Source: Streptomyces antioxidans (GTDB lineage Bacteria; Actinomycetota; Actinomycetes; Streptomycetales; Streptomycetaceae). Taken from it: a stretch of 46,040 nt of DNA. The notes under the pieces were generated by a model. It worked only from the letters and a program-made list of their open reading frames with translations, did not search any database and was not told the DNA's origin. The stretch lies in NCBI RefSeq assembly GCF_000968685.2, contig NZ_LAKD02000053.1, positions 1-46,040 on the forward strand. The letters are read 5' to 3'. Positions 8,266-16,205 of this stretch are shown in pieces (the stretch's first letter is position 1; each line of letters begins with the position of its first letter). The translations under genes and the position numbers were made by a program.

Positions 8266-9189
8266 TCAGTGGCACAGTTTGGCTTCGTGATCAGCATGCC
8301 CACCCGGTTCCAGCTGGAACGTGCAGTGCCCGACGTCGAAGTGCTCCCCCAGACATTCCTGGAGGGCGTGCAGCATCCGCTCGTGGCCCAGCGCGTCCAG
8401 GGCCCCGGGAGCGACCACCACATGCGCGGAGAGCACCGGCATTCCCGAGGTGATGGTCCACACATGGAGGTCGTGCAGGCCCTCGACCCCGGGCAGGCCG
8501 AGGATATGGGCGCGTACGGCCGCCATGTCGACATTCCGCGGCGCCGCCTCCAGGAGGACGTTCAGCGTCTCGCGCAGCAGCTTGTACGTCCGCGGGACGA
8601 TCAGGAGGCCGATCACCAGGGACGCGATGGGATCGGCCGTCTGCCAGCCGGTCGCGAGGATGATCCCGGCGGACACCAGCACCGCGACCGAGCCCAGCGC
8701 GTCCGCCGCGACCTCCAGGAAGGCGCCCCGGACGTTCAGGCTGGTGCGCTGCCCGCCCCGGAGCAGGGCCAGCGACACCAGGTTCGCGGCGAGGCCGACG
8801 GCGCCGAAGACGATGGTCAGCCCGCCCTCGGTGGCGGCCGGGGTGAGGAACCGCAGCACCGCCTCGTAGAGGATGTAGCCGCCGACGCCGAACAGCAGCA
8901 GACAGTTGGCCAGGGCCGCCAGGATCTCGGCGCGGGCGTAGCCGTAGGTGCGGTGCGGGCTCGGGGGACGGCCCGCGAAGTGGATCGCCAGCAGTGCCAT
9001 CGCGAGCCCGAGCGCGTCCGTCGCCATATGGCCCGCGTCCGCGAGCAGGGCGAGGGAACCGGCGAGCAGACCGCCGACGATCTCCACGGCCATCACCGTG
9101 AGCGTGATGGCCAGGGCGATCCGCAGCCGCCACCGGTGGGCGGCGCCCGCGGTGGGCCGACCGCGGGCGTGGTCATGACCTGCGCCCAT
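8266..9189 (-). CDS. Cation diffusion facilitator metal exporter
   Basis: This 307-aa membrane protein has about six transmembrane helices and a cytosolic C-terminal domain (about 205-300) containing GLHDLHVWTITSGMP. It begins with a His-containing leader, MGAGHDHARG. The first metal motif is intact: ADAGHMATD in helix II. In the second, the family HxxxD in helix V reads ExxxD here (LEVAADALGS), so one canonical site-A ligand is Glu instead of His. CDF proteins export Zn, Co, Ni, Fe or Mn in exchange for protons. ATG 9189 follows an AGGAGGT 10 nt upstream; the longer frame to 9282 has no family sequence. It lies downstream of galE on the same strand, with a hairpin in between. Confidence 0.92.
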   Translation of the reverse strand: MGAGHDHARGRPTAGAAHRWRLRIALAITLTVMAVEIVGGLLAGSLALLADAGHMATDALGLAMALLAIHFAGRPPSPHRTYGYARAEILAALANCLLLFGVGGYILYEAVLRFLTPAATEGGLTIVFGAVGLAANLVSLALLRGGQRTSLNVRGAFLEVAADALGSVAVLVSAGIILATGWQTADPIASLVIGLLIVPRTYKLLRETLNVLLEAAPRNVDMAAVRAHILGLPGVEGLHDLHVWTITSGMPVLSAHVVVAPGALDALGHERMLHALQECLGEHFDVGHCTFQLEPGGHADHEAKLCH

Positions 9190-9299
9190 ACGCGTAGGGA
9201 CCTCCTCCCGGCACCGCGGTCCCCCGCTCACCAGTGAACTACGCCACCGGGTCGGCCCACGGCCAGCCGCGCCGACACCCAACGAGCGCCGCCGCTGCC

Positions 9300-9318
9300 G
9301 GGCGGGCGCCGCCCGCCC
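9300..9318 (-). terminator. Hairpin between galE and the CDF gene
   Basis: GGGCGGGC (9300-9307) and GCCCGCCC (9311-9318) form a perfect 8-bp stem with a 3-nt loop, 42 bp past the galE stop codon on the minus strand. There is no U-tract. It could terminate galE or attenuate read-through into the CDF gene. Confidence 0.45.
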
Positions 9319-9359
9319 CGGCGGCCTGCGGCTGTGCCCGGGGGCCGGTTGCCCCGCGG

Positions 9360-10346
9360 TCAGCCGTGGCGAGCCTCGGGGTGGTGGTGGCGCCAGCCCT
9401 CCCAGGCCGACTCCACCATCGCGCGCACATCGTGTCTGGCGCTCCAGCCCAGCTCCTTGGCGATCAGTTCGGTGGATCCGACGACCCGGTCCGGATCGCC
9501 CGCCCGGCGCGGGCCCACCACGGGGGTGAGCTCCGGGCGGCCGGTGATCTCGCCGATCAGATCGGACATCTCCCGTACCGAGACGCCGCGGCCGGTGCCG
9601 ATGTTCACCGTGAGGTCGCCCGGCTCCGGCCGCGCGGCCAGGCGACGGGCCACGGCCAGATGGGCGGAGGCCAGATCCTCGACGTGGATGTAGTCGCGGA
9701 CACAGGTGCCGTCGGGGGTGTCGTAGTCATCGCCGAAGATCCGCGGCGGCTCTCCGTCGGCGATCCGCTCGAACATCATCGGGATGATGTTGAACACTCC
9801 GGTGTCGGCCAGTTCGGGGCGCGTGGCACCCGCCACATTGAAGTAGCGCAGACAGGCCGTGGCGAGGGAGTGGGCCGCGCCCACCGCCCTGACCAGCCAT
9901 TCTCCGGCCAGTTTGGTCTCTCCGTACGGATTGATCGGCAGGCACGGGGTGTCCTCGGTGACGAGTTCCACATCGGGCATGCCGTAGACGGCAGCGGAGG
10001 AGGAGAAGAGGAAGCGGCCGACACCGGCCGCGACCACCGCCTCCAGCAGCACCGTGAGCCCGTGCACATTCTCGCGGTAGTAGCGGAGCGGCTGCTCCAC
10101 GGACTCCCCGACCTGCTTCCTCGCCGCGAGGTGCACCACACCGGTCACCCCCAGCTCGGCGAAGGTGCGGTCCAGCAGCGCGCGGTCCAGGGTGGAGCCG
10201 TGCACCAGCGGCACGTCCTCGGGCAGCCGCGCCCGGATGCCGCTGCTGAGGTCGTCGAGCACGGCCACGGACTCGCCCGCCTCGGTCATGGCCCGCACAA
10301 CATGCGACCCGATATATCCGGCACCACCTGTGATCAGCCACGTCAT
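9360..10346 (-). CDS. galE: UDP-glucose 4-epimerase
   Basis: This 328-aa extended SDR has the NAD-binding GGAGYIGSHVV at the very N-terminus, the catalytic Tyr and Lys in NPYGETK, and C-terminal family sequence GTGRGVSVREMSDLIGEITG. It interconverts UDP-glucose and UDP-galactose in the cytosol, feeding galactose into glycans. The start is ATG 10346, directly before the nucleotide-binding motif; the long frame that continues upstream to 11423 is the antisense shadow of the neighbouring gene. It is divergent from the surface-polymer operon that contains a glycosyltransferase and an exporter, so it may supply a sugar nucleotide to that pathway; this is inference from position. Confidence 0.93.
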   Translation of the reverse strand: MTWLITGGAGYIGSHVVRAMTEAGESVAVLDDLSSGIRARLPEDVPLVHGSTLDRALLDRTFAELGVTGVVHLAARKQVGESVEQPLRYYRENVHGLTVLLEAVVAAGVGRFLFSSSAAVYGMPDVELVTEDTPCLPINPYGETKLAGEWLVRAVGAAHSLATACLRYFNVAGATRPELADTGVFNIIPMMFERIADGEPPRIFGDDYDTPDGTCVRDYIHVEDLASAHLAVARRLAARPEPGDLTVNIGTGRGVSVREMSDLIGEITGRPELTPVVGPRRAGDPDRVVGSTELIAKELGWSARHDVRAMVESAWEGWRHHHPEARHG

Positions 10347-10674
10347 GCCCCGCACCCTATCCGTGGCGGGATTCACGGCGGGATCCGCCGCCGGACCCAC
10401 GGCGGGAACCACCGCAGGCCCCATCGCGGGGCGATCGCCGTTTGTGGAGGACAGCCGCCATCCACCATGATGATCGGCGGCGCGCGGAAGTGGTCGTTCC
10501 CCCGATCGTGTGGTGAATGCGCGGTGAACGGCGGCTTCCATCGATCCGATAGCCTCTGCCGGACGTGCCGCCAGCCCCACGGGGCCAGGGCGTGCGACGC
10601 CCATGCCCGGAGGGCTCCAGGCCAGTGCCATCAGCGGCCCGGCCACCATGTCAGCTGCCAAGGAGTGAGTTCGT
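10347..10674. promoter_or_regulatory. Divergent promoter region and leader with a 6-codon ORF
   Basis: This 328-bp region separates galE (-) from the surface-polymer operon (+). GGCGGGA/ACGGCGGGA-type short repeats lie at about 10360-10420. A possible -10 (TAGCCT) for the + strand is near 10549. A 6-codon ORF, ATG TCA GCT GCC AAG GAG TGA (10648-10668), is in the same frame as the downstream gene. Its AAGGAG is also the Shine-Dalgarno for the apparent CTG start at 10675. No larger gene is supported. Confidence 0.45.
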
Positions 10675-12696
10675 CTGTCGACCGCGATTCTCACCGGTGC
10701 GCCGGTCGCCGGATCGTCCCTCGAGGACGACCTGCGGTCGCTGGGCCTCGCCGTGCGTACGGCGACCGACGCCGCCGGGGTCACGGCGGAGCTCGCCGCC
10801 GTCCCGGCGCATGAGCGGGTGGCCCTCGTGGACCCCCGCTTCGTCGGCCATGTCCATGCCCTGCGGCTGGCCCTCACCGACCCCCGCTTCCCCGCCGCCA
10901 CGGTGCGCGGCGCGCTGACGGCCCAGCCGGAAGCGCGAGCGGCCCTGGCCCGCGCCGTAACGGCTACCGCCGTCCCGGCCCTCGGCACCGCCGGGAGCCC
11001 GGAGCGCGAGGCCGCGCCCATGGTGGTGCCCGCCACCGTGCCCGACGGGGCCGGGAACGCACAGCCGCCCATCAACCCGGACGCCAGGAGCGGCGACACG
11101 GGCGCGCCCGGAGCGGCCGTGGCTTCGGGGGCCGCCGCACCGACGCGGTCCGCCACCCCCGCCGAGGCGCCGACCACGCACGGCGCGGCCGATACGCCCG
11201 GCGCAGCCAGCGCCCACTCCCTCGTGGACGACCTCGCCGCCGCCCTCGACGCCGAAGGCGTCCCCGTGCACCGCCCCGAGCTCGGGGTGCTCGTGGCCGC
11301 CGTGCCCGCGGACGCGCTGTCGCGGGCGAAGGCACAGGACGCCGTGGACGCGGTGGACGACGAGCGGGTGCGGCTGCGGTCGGCCGTGAAGTCGCGGGAC
11401 GGCTTCTTCACGACCTTCTGCATCAGCCCGTACTCCCGCTACCTCGCCCGCTGGTGCGCCCGGCGCGGGCTGACCCCCAATCAGGTCACCACCGCCTCCC
11501 TCCTCACCGCGCTCATCGCCGCGGCCTGCGCCGCCACCGGCACCCGGCCCGGGTTCGTCTCGGCCGGTGTGCTGCTGATCGCCTCGTTCGTGCTCGACTG
11601 CACCGACGGGCAGTTGGCCCGCTACTCGCTCCAGTACTCCACGCTCGGCGCCTGGCTCGACGCCACGTTCGACCGGGCCAAGGAGTACGCCTACTACGCG
11701 GGCCTGGCGCTCGGCGCCGCCCGCGCCGACGGGGACGATGTGTGGGCGCTCGCGCTCGGCGCGATGGTGCTCCAGACCTGCCGCCATGTCGTGGACTTCG
11801 CCTTCAACGAGGCCAACCACGACGCCACCGGCAACACCAGCCCCACCGCGGCCCTCTCCGGCCGCCTCGACAGCGTCGGCTGGACGGTCTGGCTGCGCCG
11901 CATGATCGTGCTGCCGATCGGCGAGCGCTGGGCGATGATCGCCGTGCTGACGGCGTTCACCACGCCCCGTATCACCTTCTACGCCCTGCTCATCGGCTGT
12001 GCGCTGGCGGCCCTGTACACCACCGCGGGCCGGGTGCTGCGCTCGCTGACCCGGCGCGCGGAGCGCACGGACCGGGCCGCCCGCGCCCTCGCCGAGCTGG
12101 CCGACTCCGGCCCGCTGGCCGAGCTGGTGGCCAAGGCCGCGCCCCGGGGGCGTAGTTCGTATCTCGCTCCGCTCTCGGCCGCCCTCGGCGCGGCGGTCGT
12201 GCTGGCAGCCACCGCGGCCGCCGGTTTCGGCTCCTGGGTGCCCGTCGGCTGCGCCGTGCTCTACGCGGTGCTCGCGGGCGTCGCCGTGGCCGCGCCGCTC
12301 CAGGGCCCCCTCGACTGGCTGGTGCCGCCGCTCTTCCGCGCGGCCGAGTACGGCACCATCCTGATCCTGGCGGCCCGCTCGGAGGTGAACGGCGCCTTGC
12401 CGGCGGCTTTCGGGCTCGTTGCGGCGGTCGCCTACCATCACTACGACACGGTGTACCGCATCCGTGGCGGCACGGGGGCGCCCCCGCCCCGGCTGGTGCG
12501 GGCGATCGGCGGGCACGAGGGGCGGACGGTGGTGGTCACGGCCGCCGCTGCCCTGCTGCACCGGAACCAAGGTTTCACCATCGCGTTGACCGCTTTGGCG
12601 GCGGCCCTCGCGCTGGCGGTGCTCATCGAGAGCATCCGCTTCTGGGTGTCCTCAGGAGCACCCGCTGTACACGACGAATCAGGAGAACCCGCATGA
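10675..12696 (+). CDS. CDP-alcohol phosphatidyltransferase with DUF5941-type regions
   Basis: This 673-aa protein is a fusion. Residues 1-100 form a small soluble domain (beginning STAILTGAPVAGSSLEDDLR, like a degenerate nucleotidyltransferase). An Ala/Pro-rich linker spans about 100-180. A CDP-alcohol phosphatidyltransferase membrane domain follows, with the complete DxxDGxxARx8Gx3Dx3D motif: D308, D311, G312, A315, R316, G325, D329 and D333. A further hydrophobic C-terminal region is, from memory, called DUF5941. The catalytic domain moves a phospho-alcohol from a CDP-alcohol to an acceptor and releases CMP. An in-frame TGA at 10666 prevents any upstream start. AAGGAG sits 9 nt before CTG 10675, where family sequence begins; the next start codon is GTG 10753, inside the first domain. 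CTG is therefore the likely initiator. It heads a coupled operon and overlaps the next gene by 4 bp (ATGA). Confidence 0.85.
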   Translation: MSTAILTGAPVAGSSLEDDLRSLGLAVRTATDAAGVTAELAAVPAHERVALVDPRFVGHVHALRLALTDPRFPAATVRGALTAQPEARAALARAVTATAVPALGTAGSPEREAAPMVVPATVPDGAGNAQPPINPDARSGDTGAPGAAVASGAAAPTRSATPAEAPTTHGAADTPGAASAHSLVDDLAAALDAEGVPVHRPELGVLVAAVPADALSRAKAQDAVDAVDDERVRLRSAVKSRDGFFTTFCISPYSRYLARWCARRGLTPNQVTTASLLTALIAAACAATGTRPGFVSAGVLLIASFVLDCTDGQLARYSLQYSTLGAWLDATFDRAKEYAYYAGLALGAARADGDDVWALALGAMVLQTCRHVVDFAFNEANHDATGNTSPTAALSGRLDSVGWTVWLRRMIVLPIGERWAMIAVLTAFTTPRITFYALLIGCALAALYTTAGRVLRSLTRRAERTDRAARALAELADSGPLAELVAKAAPRGRSSYLAPLSAALGAAVVLAATAAAGFGSWVPVGCAVLYAVLAGVAVAAPLQGPLDWLVPPLFRAAEYGTILILAARSEVNGALPAAFGLVAAVAYHHYDTVYRIRGGTGAPPPRLVRAIGGHEGRTVVVTAAAALLHRNQGFTIALTALAAALALAVLIESIRFWVSSGAPAVHDESGEPA

Positions 12697-13430
12697 TCGG
12701 CCTCGTGCTCGCGGCCGGCGCCGGACGGCGTCTGCGCCCCTACACCGACACGCTTCCCAAGGCCCTGGTGCCCGTGGACGGTGAGACCACCGTCCTCGAC
12801 CTGACCCTCGGCAACTTCGCGGAGGTCGGTCTGACCGAGGTCGCCATCGTCGTCGGCTACCGCAAGGAGGCCGTGTACGAGCGCAAGGAGGCCCTGGAGC
12901 AGGCTTACGGCGTCAAGCTCACGCTGATCGACAACGACAAGGCCGAGGAGTGGAACAACGCCTACTCCCTCTGGTGCGCCCGTGACGCGATCCAGCACTC
13001 CGTGATCCTCGCCAACGGCGACACCGTGCACCCGGTCTCGGTCGAGAAGACCCTGCTGGCCGCGCGCGGCAATGGCCAGAAGATCATCCTCGCGCTGGAC
13101 ACGGTCAAGCAGCTCGCCGACGAGGAGATGAAGGTCGTCGCCGACCCCGACAAGGGCGTCCAGAAGATCACCAAGCTGATGGACCCGGCCGAGGCGACCG
13201 GTGAGTACATCGGCGTCACTCTGATCGAGGGCGAGGCCGCCGCCGACCTCGCGGACGCGCTGAAGGCCACCTTCGAGCGCGACCCCGACCTCTACTACGA
13301 GGACGGCTACCAGGAGCTGGTCAACCGCGGCTTCAAGGTCGACGTGGCCCCCATCGGCGACCTCAAGTGGGTGGAGATCGACAACCACGACGATCTGGCG
13401 AAGGGCCGTGAGATCGCGTGCCAGTACTGA
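12693..13430 (+). CDS. Nucleotidyltransferase, probable CTP:phospho-alcohol cytidylyltransferase
   Basis: This 245-aa single-domain NTP_transferase begins with the signature LAAGAGRRLRPYTDTLPKAL (GxGxRLxPxTxxxPK), which binds the nucleotide triphosphate. It is followed by the metal-binding region around ILANGDTVHP and a C-terminal substrate part with EIDNHDDLAKG. The length and WNNAYSLW segment resemble LicC-like phosphocholine and inositol-1-phosphate cytidylyltransferases more than hexose uridylyltransferases. It is translationally coupled (ATGA) to the phosphatidyltransferase upstream and overlaps the glycerol-1-phosphate dehydrogenase gene by 13 bp. The obvious inference is that it makes the CDP-activated alcohol, perhaps CDP-glycerol of sn-1 configuration, consumed by the flanking transferases. 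Substrate is unproven. Confidence 0.85.
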   Translation: MIGLVLAAGAGRRLRPYTDTLPKALVPVDGETTVLDLTLGNFAEVGLTEVAIVVGYRKEAVYERKEALEQAYGVKLTLIDNDKAEEWNNAYSLWCARDAIQHSVILANGDTVHPVSVEKTLLAARGNGQKIILALDTVKQLADEEMKVVADPDKGVQKITKLMDPAEATGEYIGVTLIEGEAAADLADALKATFERDPDLYYEDGYQELVNRGFKVDVAPIGDLKWVEIDNHDDLAKGREIACQY

Positions 13431-14491
13431 CGAGGCTCATCCCCTCGCCGCTCGTCGTCGACATCCGCGCGGGCGCCCTGGACGATCTCGCGGGGGTCCT
13501 CGCCGACCAGCGGATCTCCGCCTCCGGCAAGCTGGCCATCGCCATCAGTGGCGGCTCGGGCGCCCTGCTGCGGGAGCGGCTGGCGCCGGCGCTGCCGGGC
13601 GCGAGCTGGTACGAGGTCGACGGCGGCACCCTGGACGACGCGATCAGGCTCGCCGACCGCATGAAGTCGGGGCACTACGACGCGGTCGTGGGGCTGGGCG
13701 GCGGAAAGATCATCGACTGTGCGAAGTTCGCCGCGGCGCGCATCGGCCTCCCGCTGGTCGCCGTCGCCACCAACCTCTCGCACGACGGTCTGTGCTCCCC
13801 GGTCGCGACCCTCGACAACGACGCGGGCCGCGGCTCGTACGGGGTGCCCAACCCGATCGCCGTGGTCATCGACCTCGATGTGATCCGGGAGGCGCCGGTC
13901 CGCTTCGTCCGCTCCGGCATCGGCGACGCCCTGTCCAACATCTCCGCGGTCGCCGACTGGGAGCTGTCCAACCGGGAGACCGGAGAGCAGATCGACGGCC
14001 TCGCGGCCGCGATGGCGCGCCAGGCCGGTGAGGCCGTGCTGCGCCACCCCGGCGGGGTCGGCGACGACGGCTTCCTCCAGGTGCTGGCCGAGGGGCTGGT
14101 GCTCACCGGCATCTCGATGTCGGTCGCGGGGGACTCCCGCCCGGCCTCCGGTGCCTGCCACGAGATCAACCACGCCTTCGACCTCCTCTTCCCCAAGCGC
14201 GCCGCCAGCCACGGTGAGCAGTGCGGCCTGGCCGCCGCCTTCGCGATGCGGCTGCGCGGGGCGCACGAGGAGTCGGAGCACATGGCCGGGGTGCTGCACC
14301 GGCACGGGCTGCCGGTGCTGCCCGAGGAGATCGGCTTCACGGTGGACGAGTTCGTCCAGGTCGTGCAGTTCGCCCCGAAGACCCGCCCCGGCCGCTACAC
14401 GATCCTCGAGCACCTCGACCTCTCATCCGACGCGATCAGGGACGCATACGCCGACTATGCCAAAGCAGTCAGTCAAGCCATCAGTGGCTGA
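13418..14491 (+). CDS. Glycerol-1-phosphate dehydrogenase-like (AraM/EgsA family)
   Basis: This 357-aa member of the iron-containing alcohol dehydrogenase superfamily is closest in pattern to sn-glycerol-1-phosphate dehydrogenases. It has the NAD(P)-binding stretch AVVGLGGGKIIDCAKF (about residues 88-103). Metal-ligand regions are SHDGLCSPVA (Asp), GACHEINHAFDLLF (His) and SHGEQCGLAAAF (His). These enzymes reduce dihydroxyacetone phosphate to sn-glycerol 1-phosphate, the enantiomer used by archaeal lipids and, in Bacillus, by AraM for a prenylglycerol phosphate. No geranylgeranylglyceryl phosphate synthase lies next to it; instead it sits between a nucleotidyltransferase and two CDP-alcohol transferases. 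GTG 13418 overlaps the upstream gene by 13 bp, and the 3' end overlaps the next gene by 35 bp. Confidence 0.86.
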   Translation: MPVLTRLIPSPLVVDIRAGALDDLAGVLADQRISASGKLAIAISGGSGALLRERLAPALPGASWYEVDGGTLDDAIRLADRMKSGHYDAVVGLGGGKIIDCAKFAAARIGLPLVAVATNLSHDGLCSPVATLDNDAGRGSYGVPNPIAVVIDLDVIREAPVRFVRSGIGDALSNISAVADWELSNRETGEQIDGLAAAMARQAGEAVLRHPGGVGDDGFLQVLAEGLVLTGISMSVAGDSRPASGACHEINHAFDLLFPKRAASHGEQCGLAAAFAMRLRGAHEESEHMAGVLHRHGLPVLPEEIGFTVDEFVQVVQFAPKTRPGRYTILEHLDLSSDAIRDAYADYAKAVSQAISG

Positions 14492-15248
14492 ACTCCGCCC
14501 GGTCGTCCACCCCGCGGGGGTGAAGGACCGGCGGAGCGGTGAGCACTGGGCCGGGCGCCTCTACATGCGCGAGGTCTCGCTGCGCATCGACCGGCACCTG
14601 GTGAACACGAGGGTCACGCCCAACCAGCTGACGTACCTGATGACCGTCTTCGGCGCCCTCGCCGCCCCGGCCCTGCTGGTGCCGGGGGTCGCGGGCGCCG
14701 TGCTCGGGGTGCTGATGGTCCAGCTCTATCTGCTGCTGGACTGCGTCGACGGCGAGATAGCCCGCTGGAAGAAGCAGTTCTCGCTGGGCGGTGTGTATCT
14801 GGACCGGGTGGGGGCCTATCTGTGCGACGCCGCGGTGCTCGTCGGCTTCGGTCTGCGCGCCGCCGACCTGTGGGGCTCCGGGCGGATCGACTGGCTGTGG
14901 GCGTTCCTCGGCACCCTCGCCGCGCTCGGCGCCATCCTGATCAAGGCCGAGACCGACCTCGTCGGGGTCGCCCGGCACCAGGGCGGTCTGCCGCCGGTCA
15001 AGGAGGCGGCCGCCGAGCCGCGCTCGTCCGGTGTGGCGCTGGCCCGCAGGGCGGCCGCGGCGCTGAAGTTCCACCGGCTGGTCCTCGGGGTCGAGGCGTC
15101 GCTGCTCATCCTGGTGGTGGCGGTGGTGGACCAGGTGCGCGGCGATCTGTTCTTCACCCGGCTCGGCGTCGCCGTACTGGCCGGTATCGCCCTCCTGCAG
15201 ACCCTGCTCCACCTGGTGTCCATCCTCGCCTCGAGCAGGCTCAAGTGA
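14457..15248 (+). CDS. CDP-alcohol phosphatidyltransferase family protein, degenerate motif
   Basis: This 263-aa integral membrane protein has about six hydrophobic segments after a 45-residue basic N-terminus. The CDP-alcohol motif is D95-x2-D98-G99-x2-A102-R103, then G112 and D116. The position of the fourth Asp (D116+4) is Ala120, followed by Asp124. The fourth Asp is taken as the general base in structures of this family, so either D124 substitutes through a shifted helix register or the enzyme is altered. The acceptor is unknown. It starts inside the dehydrogenase gene (35-bp overlap) and shares a 4-bp GTGA overlap with the glycosyltransferase downstream. Its pairing with the fusion transferase at 10675 suggests two successive phosphoalcohol transfers, or a heteromeric pair. 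Confidence 0.85.
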   Translation: MPKQSVKPSVAELRPVVHPAGVKDRRSGEHWAGRLYMREVSLRIDRHLVNTRVTPNQLTYLMTVFGALAAPALLVPGVAGAVLGVLMVQLYLLLDCVDGEIARWKKQFSLGGVYLDRVGAYLCDAAVLVGFGLRAADLWGSGRIDWLWAFLGTLAALGAILIKAETDLVGVARHQGGLPPVKEAAAEPRSSGVALARRAAAALKFHRLVLGVEASLLILVVAVVDQVRGDLFFTRLGVAVLAGIALLQTLLHLVSILASSRLK

Positions 15249-16135
15249 GCATGGGCGGCGAGATGAGGCTCGGAGCGGTCGTCCTGACGATGGGCAATCG
15301 CCCCGAGGAGCTGCGCGCGCTCCTCGACTCGGTCGCCAAGCAGGAGGGCGACCCGGTCGAGGTGGTCGTCGTGGGCAACGGTTCGCCGCTGCCTCCGCTC
15401 CCCGAGGGGGTACGGACCGTCGAGCTGCCGGAGAACGTGGGCATTCCGGCGGGCCGCAACGTGGGCATCGAGGCGTTCGGACCCGGTGGCTCGGACGTCG
15501 ATGTGCTGCTGTTCCTCGACGACGACGGGCTGCTGCCGGGCACCGACACGGCCGAGCTGTGCCGCCGGGCGTTCGCCGACGACCCGGAGCTGGGCATCGT
15601 CTCGTTCCGCATCGCCGACCCCGACACCGGTGTCACCCAGCGTCGCCATGTGCCCCGGCTGCGTGCCTCCGACCCCCTGCGGTCCTCCCGGGTGACCACC
15701 TTCCTGGGCGGTGCCAACGCGGTGCGTACCACGGTGTTCCAGCAGGTCGGAGGGTTGCCGGACGACTTCTTCTACGCCCATGAGGAGACCGATCTGGCCT
15801 GGCGGGCGCTGGACGCCGGGTGGATGATCGATTACCGGTCGGACATGGTGCTGCACCATCCGACCACCGCCCCGAGCAGGCACGCGATCTACCACCGCAT
15901 GGTGGCGCGGAACCGGGTCTGGCTGGCCCGGCGTAACCTTCCTGCGCTGCTCGTCCCCGTCTACCTGGGCGTCTGGCTGCTGCTCACGCTGGCCAGGCGT
16001 CCGTCGAAAACCGCACTTCGGGCCTGGTTCGGAGGGTTCCGGGAAGGCTGGAAGACTCCATGTGGTCCACGGCGGCCCATGAAGTGGCGTACGGTATGGC
16101 GCCTGACCCGACTGGGCCGACCTCCTGTCATCTGA
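15245..16135 (+). CDS. Family 2 glycosyltransferase
   Basis: This is a GT-A fold inverting glycosyltransferase of about 296 aa. The N-terminal strand is LGAVVLTMGNRPEELRALL; the acceptor-side motif is ENVGIPAGRNVGIEAF. The metal-binding DXD appears as LFLDDDGLLPG, and the catalytic-base region as HEETDLAWRALDAGW. A hydrophobic stretch near the C-terminus (LLVPVYLGVWLLLTLA) suggests membrane association. It would add a sugar from a nucleotide donor to a membrane-linked acceptor on the cytosolic face. Candidate starts are GTG 15245 (GTGA overlap with the upstream stop), ATG 15251 and ATG 15263; I chose the coupled one. Its place between the transferases and the ABC exporter indicates a sugar-decorated phospho-polymer or glycolipid. 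Confidence 0.9.
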   Translation: MSMGGEMRLGAVVLTMGNRPEELRALLDSVAKQEGDPVEVVVVGNGSPLPPLPEGVRTVELPENVGIPAGRNVGIEAFGPGGSDVDVLLFLDDDGLLPGTDTAELCRRAFADDPELGIVSFRIADPDTGVTQRRHVPRLRASDPLRSSRVTTFLGGANAVRTTVFQQVGGLPDDFFYAHEETDLAWRALDAGWMIDYRSDMVLHHPTTAPSRHAIYHRMVARNRVWLARRNLPALLVPVYLGVWLLLTLARRPSKTALRAWFGGFREGWKTPCGPRRPMKWRTVWRLTRLGRPPVI

Positions 16136-16205
16136 CAAGCTCGTTACGTAGAGCATCGGGCGCGACCCGGGGCGCGGCCCCGCTCAGCGCACCCTGAAGA
16201 CGAAA

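Noticed and set aside
9360..11423. 687-aa frame extending GalE upstream
   Set aside because: Only the part from ATG 10346 is GalE; the extension is antisense to the CDP-alcohol transferase gene and is Ala/Ser/Arg-rich.
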